From Pseudomonas lini (GTDB taxonomy: Bacteria > Pseudomonadota > Gammaproteobacteria > Pseudomonadales > Pseudomonadaceae): a stretch of 64,000 bases of DNA. This document shows positions 60,383-64,000 of this stretch, piece by piece; position 1 is the first letter of the stretch; each line of letters starts with the position of its first letter. Made by a program: the position numbers and the translations under genes. Below the pieces are notes generated by a model. That model did no database searches. It saw nothing but the letters and a program-made list of their open reading frames with translations, and had not been told where the DNA came from. Where the stretch lies: positions 620,001 to 684,000 of the forward strand of contig NZ_OZ061318.1 in NCBI RefSeq assembly GCF_964063345.1. The letters are read 5' to 3'.

Positions 60383-61417
60383 ATGATTGTCCGCCCGGTT
60401 CAAGTCACCGACCTGCCCGCCTTGCTGGATCTTGTGCAACGGGCCGCCCCCGGGGTCACCACCCTGCCGGCCAGTGAGGAACGCCTGGCCCACCGAGTGC
60501 GCTGGTCTCAGCGCACCTTTGCCGAACAGGTCGAGCGTGCGGACGCCGATTACCTGTTCGTGCTCGAAGACGACGATCAACAAGTGGTCGGCGTCAGCGC
60601 CCTGGTGGGGGCTGTAGGCCTGCGGGAGCCCTGGTACAACTACCGGGTCGGACTCACCGTCACCTCGTCACCGGACCTGGGTATTCAGCGCCAGATCCCC
60701 ACGTTGTTCCTGAACAACGAAATGACCGGCCAATCGGAAATCTGTTCGCTGTTTCTGCGACACGATCAACGTCATGGCAGTAATGGACGATTGCTGTCGC
60801 TGGGGCGCCTGCTGTTCGTTGCCGAATTCCCCCATCTGTTCGGCGACAAGCTCATTGCCGAACTGCGCGGCAGCGCCGACGAACAAGGCTGCTCACCGTT
60901 CTGGGACAGCCTGGGCCGGCATTTTTTCAAGATGGATTTCAGCCATGCCGATCATTTGTCGGGGCTGGGCAGCAAAGCCTTTATCGCCGAACTGATGCCG
61001 CGCCAACCGCTCTATACCTGCCTGCTCACCGAACAGGCCCAAGCCGTGATCGGCAAGCCGCACCCGAACACGGAGCCTGCGCTGAAGATCCTCACCACCG
61101 AGGGGTTTGCCCATAAGGGTTACATCGACATCTTCGACGCAGGCCCGGTGATCGAAGCCCCGGTATCGAGAATCCGCACGGTGCGTGACAGCCAACGCCT
61201 GGAGCTGACCATCGGCACGCCCGACGACCAAGCGCCGGTATGGCTGATCCATAACCGCCGCCTGGAAAACTGCCGCATCACCACCGCCCAGGCGCGGCTG
61301 GTCGGCAACAGCCTGATCGTCGACCGGCTCACCGCCAAACGCCTGCAGTTGCAACCCGGTAACTCGGTCCGCGCCGTGCCGCTGCGCAACCAACAGCAGC
61401 AGGCGGTGGCGGCGTGA
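60383..61417 (+). CDS. Arginine N-succinyltransferase beta-subunit paralogue (AruG-like)
   Basis: 344 residues. 'MIVRPVQVTDLPALLDLVQR', 'AVGLREPWYNYRVGLTVTSS', 'FWDSLGRHFFKMDFSHADHL' and 'KAFIAELMPRQPLYTCLL' match AruG. It begins 61 bp after the alpha-like subunit, so the two probably form the heteromeric enzyme as in the main aru operon. AAGGAG precedes ATG 60383. A palindromic repeat follows. Confidence 0.87.
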   Translation: MIVRPVQVTDLPALLDLVQRAAPGVTTLPASEERLAHRVRWSQRTFAEQVERADADYLFVLEDDDQQVVGVSALVGAVGLREPWYNYRVGLTVTSSPDLGIQRQIPTLFLNNEMTGQSEICSLFLRHDQRHGSNGRLLSLGRLLFVAEFPHLFGDKLIAELRGSADEQGCSPFWDSLGRHFFKMDFSHADHLSGLGSKAFIAELMPRQPLYTCLLTEQAQAVIGKPHPNTEPALKILTTEGFAHKGYIDIFDAGPVIEAPVSRIRTVRDSQRLELTIGTPDDQAPVWLIHNRRLENCRITTAQARLVGNSLIVDRLTAKRLQLQPGNSVRAVPLRNQQQQAVAA

Positions 61418-61420
61418 TCA

Positions 61421-61510
61421 GAAAAGATCGCAGCCTTCGGCAGCGCCTACATCCCATCCGCATTGAGCATTGAACATTCGGTGAGCTGCCGCAGGCTTTT
61501 GATCTTGCAT
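61421..61510. repeat. Decayed GATCTTTTGATC-type palindrome
   Basis: AAAAGATCGCAGCCTTCGGCAGC at the left in part, and GAGCTGCCGCAGGCTTTTGATC at the right in part; the arms are imperfect complements. It probably closes the catabolic operon. Confidence 0.6.
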
Positions 61511-61629
61511 CCCCCCTTGGCCGGTAAATTCGTCATCATTCTTCACCCGCCCACGTGATAGCCTTTTGTTCCTTCGGCGTTGACACTTTTGCTCAAGCCC
61601 TTCCATTCCTTTGTATTGGTGGAACTCAT

Positions 61630-62499
61630 ATGTCCAGGCTGTCACATCAAGATTTGCGCCGTAATTTCCGCCAACTGTTCGCTTCCCACGCCTGCTATCA
61701 CACCGCGTCGGTCTTCGATCCCATGTCGGCACGCATTGCCGCTGACCTGGGTTTTGAAGTGGGGATCCTCGGTGGTTCGGTCGCGTCGTTGCAGGTGTTG
61801 GGCGCCCCCGACTTTGCTTTGATCACCCTGAGCGAGTTCGCCGAGCAGGCGACCCGCATCGGCCGCGTGGCCCAATTGCCAGTGATCGCCGACGCCGACC
61901 ACGGCTATGGCAATGCGCTCAACGTCATGCGCACCATCGTCGAGCTCGAACGCGCCGGCGTGGCCGCCCTGACCATTGAAGACACCCTGTTACCGGCGCA
62001 ATTCGGCCGCAAATCCACCGACCTGATCACGGTCGCCGAAGGCGTTGGCAAGATTCGCGCGGCACTGGAAGCGCGGGTCGACTCGGAAATGGCGATCATC
62101 GCCCGCACCAACGCGGGGATCCTGCCGGTTCAGGAAATCATCAGCCGCACCCAGCATTACCAACAGGCCGGCGCCGACGGGATTTGCATGGTGGGCGTGC
62201 GGGACTTCGACCACCTCGAGCAAATCGCCGAGCACTTGAGTGTGCCGCTGATGCTGGTTACCTACGGCAACCCGCTGCTGCGCGACGACAATCGCCTGGC
62301 CGAACTGGGCGTGCGCGTCACCATCGACGGCCATGGCGCCTATTTCGCGGCGATCAAGGCCACTTACGACAGCCTGCGGGAACAGCGGCAGATCTTCACT
62401 CAGGCGTCGGATCTGAGCGCCACCGAACTGACTCACACCTATACGCAGCCTGAGGATTACATTCTTTGGGCGGAAGAGTTCATGAGCGTCAAGGAATGA
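61630..62499 (+). CDS. Oxaloacetate decarboxylase (isocitrate lyase/PEP mutase fold)
   Basis: 289 residues. '[20 protein letters not shown]' and '[20 protein letters not shown]' with the acidic Mg ligands, and '[20 protein letters not shown]', closely follow P. aeruginosa PA4872, shown to be an oxaloacetate decarboxylase (recalled). It removes CO2 from oxaloacetate to give pyruvate. GGTGGAA precedes ATG 61630. Transcribed after the succinyltransferase genes but separated by a palindrome, so probably its own unit. Confidence 0.88.
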   Translation: MSRLSHQDLRRNFRQLFASHACYHTASVFDPMSARIAADLGFEVGILGGSVASLQVLGAPDFALITLSEFAEQATRIGRVAQLPVIADADHGYGNALNVMRTIVELERAGVAALTIEDTLLPAQFGRKSTDLITVAEGVGKIRAALEARVDSEMAIIARTNAGILPVQEIISRTQHYQQAGADGICMVGVRDFDHLEQIAEHLSVPLMLVTYGNPLLRDDNRLAELGVRVTIDGHGAYFAAIKATYDSLREQRQIFTQASDLSATELTHTYTQPEDYILWAEEFMSVKE

Positions 62500-62806
62500 G
62501 TCCTCGCTGACTTCGGCGCCTAAAGCAACTTGTGATTCAGCCGGTAGACGCAATGTCACCGGCAGGGTTGCAAGGGAACTGGGGCCGAATGACTGTCATC
62601 TGTTTCTGCCAGGAAATACACACCTGAAAACAAACACCAATATTTAATAACAACTCCAGAGTTGATATCAAATATCGCCTCCTCTAATCTCAAAACCGTT
62701 AAACAACAAAAAACATTCAACCCTGAAAGCAACAACTTAATGCAATATCACTACTTACATGCCGAGCGATTCATCCTCGCCCAACACAACAACAAGGGAA
62801 CTATTT
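62500..62806. other. AT-rich intergenic region
   Basis: Base composition changes at about 62620 from GC-rich to strongly AT-rich. No gene, repeat or terminator with a clear T-tract was recognised, though the promoter of the following small gene must lie here. Confidence 0.4.
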
Positions 62807-62986
62807 ATGAAAACTACTACTAGCAACTGGCAAAACACCCCTCTATTACGCGCCGAAACCAAAGTTATCAACACACCGACAAAATCGGACCATGAGGCCA
62901 ACTGTCCTGGCTGGGATGGGCTCCGCTTTAACATAGGTAACATTCACGAAATCAATAAACTCTGGAACGGTCCCGCCAAAGATTAA
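62807..62986 (+). CDS. Small hypothetical protein (59 residues)
   Basis: Starts MKTTTSNWQNTPLLRAETKV and ends with 'GNIHEINKLWNGPAKD'. The ATG has AAGGGA seven bases before it. No domain or signal peptide is visible. It overlaps a minus-strand frame (62846-63199), so at most one is likely to be real. AT-rich codons suggest recent acquisition. Unknown function. Confidence 0.4.
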   Translation: MKTTTSNWQNTPLLRAETKVINTPTKSDHEANCPGWDGLRFNIGNIHEINKLWNGPAKD

Positions 62987-63199
62987 GACCGTATAGCGAT
63001 TACCGGGTTGCAATCCTTTCACGCGAAAAACATCATTGCCGCGTCGACCAGAAAACGCCACGGCATGAATTGATGGGAAAGTATACCTTGCCTTAATGTT
63101 GGCAACCTTCACGTAATCAAGTGCTACTGGCTGTTGAGCGCGATGCTCGAACCTGCCTGGCAGCACCGCCTCATCTGTTAGATAGACGTCAGCGGCCAC
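62846..63199 (-). CDS. Hypothetical protein (117 residues), conflicting with the plus-strand frame
   Basis: GTG 63199 start with AGAGG four bases upstream. The residues 'GRRGNDVFRVKGLQPGNRYT' and 'VLIFGGTVPEFIDFVNVTYV' have a plausible globular pattern, but no family was recognised. It would be divergent from the gene at 63325. The frame overlaps the 59-residue candidate. It may be a C-terminal remnant of a larger gene. Confidence 0.4.
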   Translation of the reverse strand: MAADVYLTDEAVLPGRFEHRAQQPVALDYVKVANIKARYTFPSIHAVAFSGRRGNDVFRVKGLQPGNRYTVLIFGGTVPEFIDFVNVTYVKAEPIPARTVGLMVRFCRCVDNFGFGA

Positions 63200-63324
63200 T
63201 CAGCCTCTGACGTCTGCTTACAACTAACGGGCTTGATACATAAAAGTCACCCACCTCAATAACAACAACTGTACGACTCTATCCGCTCATCATTAAAAAC
63301 CATAAAAATAAAGGCGAATTTTTC

Positions 63325-64000
63325 GTGATAAAAACCTTGCTCAGCACTGACTTGACGCCTTCACAACTTATTGCCCGCATCAAGACACTGAATATGACTG
63401 CCGAAGTAAAAAAACTGGCAGACCCATTACCTAAAAAGACAGCACGGGCTTTTGATTCGTCTCACGGTGCGGAAATCCTGAGACTGACAAACACTCATAC
63501 TGGAACGTTGACATTACATTGCAACAAAAGTGGCAATATCAGCCTCAAGGCACCTGATAGCGCACCGGCGTCTGAACAACTCTATTCCGTACCCGGCAAC
63601 AGTGTTTTATTTTCGATCAACGCAGAACCGTTTCCCCTTCAACTTTACGAGCTCGAAGATGAACATCTGACTCGCGCAGAGCTGGTCATCGTAGATGCCG
63701 GTAACCCGTTGTTCATCGACGGCACGCAGACCCTGTTCGACAGTAATGCGCACGGCACTGGACACTCCGCATTTATCGGCAGTCTTAACTTTCCTGACAA
63801 GAGCGCCGACATTTACGTCTTTGATCGCGTGTCATTGCAAAAAACTGCCTGGTTCCCTCATGACGACAGCGCCGCCCGCTACCTGGTCAGCCTGGAGTTG
63901 CTGGAGGCAGCCCAAGATCCCGGAGCCGGCAAAGTGGCCGAAGAACTGATTTATCACTATCACCCCGCCGTCGCATGGAAGGCGTTCCAGATGATTCATC
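63325..64000 (+). CDS. Hypothetical protein, 3' part outside window
   Basis: 225 residues visible before the window edge. Start GTG 63325 (MIKTLLSTDLTPSQLIARIK) with an AAAGGCG site. The sequence shows beta-rich segments (GTLTLHCNKSGNISLKA; NSVLFSINAEPFPLQLYELE) and no signal peptide or membrane segment. 'YHYHPAVAWKAFQM' lies at the edge. The lower GC at its start resembles the neighbouring region. Family not recognised. Confidence 0.7.
   Translation, partial: MIKTLLSTDLTPSQLIARIKTLNMTAEVKKLADPLPKKTARAFDSSHGAEILRLTNTHTGTLTLHCNKSGNISLKAPDSAPASEQLYSVPGNSVLFSINAEPFPLQLYELEDEHLTRAELVIVDAGNPLFIDGTQTLFDSNAHGTGHSAFIGSLNFPDKSADIYVFDRVSLQKTAWFPHDDSAARYLVSLELLEAAQDPGAGKVAEELIYHYHPAVAWKAFQMIH

Overview
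The window is a 64 kb piece of a high-GC chromosome from a Pseudomonas of the P. fluorescens group. The evidence is the gene content: a FecI/FecR/TonB receptor set, DhcAB-AtoB, CobF, MntH, FtrA with a rhodanese, DipZ, an RhpRS/BfmRS-like two-component system and DUF2790. The many REP/REPIN palindromes of the GTGGGAGCGGGCTTGCCCGC and GTGGCGAGGGAGCTTGCTCCC types between genes also fit. No rRNA, tRNA, CRISPR array, prophage or intact insertion sequence was seen; one short IS110-family remnant is present. Coding density is high, and the AT-rich last 1.5 kb stands out.

Layout. 1-7.7 kb: end of a YjdF-like membrane protein, a beta-propeller protein with its regulator, a LysR/azoreductase divergent pair, a second LysR, a tautomerase, a RidA protein and a GlxA-type regulator. 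7.8-11.8 kb: Fur-boxed sigma/anti-sigma/TonB siderophore receptor system. 12-15.2 kb: phosphonate/selenate-type ABC importer. 15.3-18.7 kb: 24-residue membrane peptide, IS110 remnant, and an operon of an unknown protein, a double-domain KaiC-like ATPase and a histidine kinase. 18.9-24.6 kb: phospholipase D lipoprotein, Mut7-C protein, secreted nuclease and small proteins. 24.8-35.2 kb: LigD, cupin, DUF533, VOC, phosphatidylcholine synthase, DUF488, UspE-like protein, a methyltransferase and DipZ.

35.4-42.9 kb is the most interesting part. Two small secreted proteins (one DUF2790) lie divergent from an OmpR-family regulator/sensor pair. An unusual 167-bp tandem array of eight REPINs follows, then an MNIO (DUF692)-HvfC (DUF2063) enzyme pair divergent from a methyltransferase. 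The same complex operator, TGTATC-N13-GATACA-N4-(G/A)ATACA, occurs twice in the regulator's intergenic region and once between the MNIO operon and the methyltransferase. This suggests the two-component system controls both loci. No precursor peptide lies beside the MNIO enzyme, and the co-regulated Cys-containing secreted peptide is a candidate partner.

43-53.9 kb: dhcR-dhcA-dhcB-atoB (dehydrocarnitine/acetoacetate catabolism), MntH, an exported protein whose ribosome-binding site sits in a 13-bp hairpin, an esterase, a glutamine amidotransferase, rhodanese/FtrA, and CobF with a phosphatase-like protein. 54-62.5 kb: a catabolic cluster of RpiR-type regulator, isochorismatase-type hydrolase, glutamine-synthetase-like ligase, N-formylglutamate amidohydrolase-like protein, APC permease and both subunits of an arginine N-succinyltransferase paralogue, followed by an oxaloacetate decarboxylase. 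62.8-64 kb: AT-rich, small uncertain ORFs and the start of an unrecognised protein running off the window.
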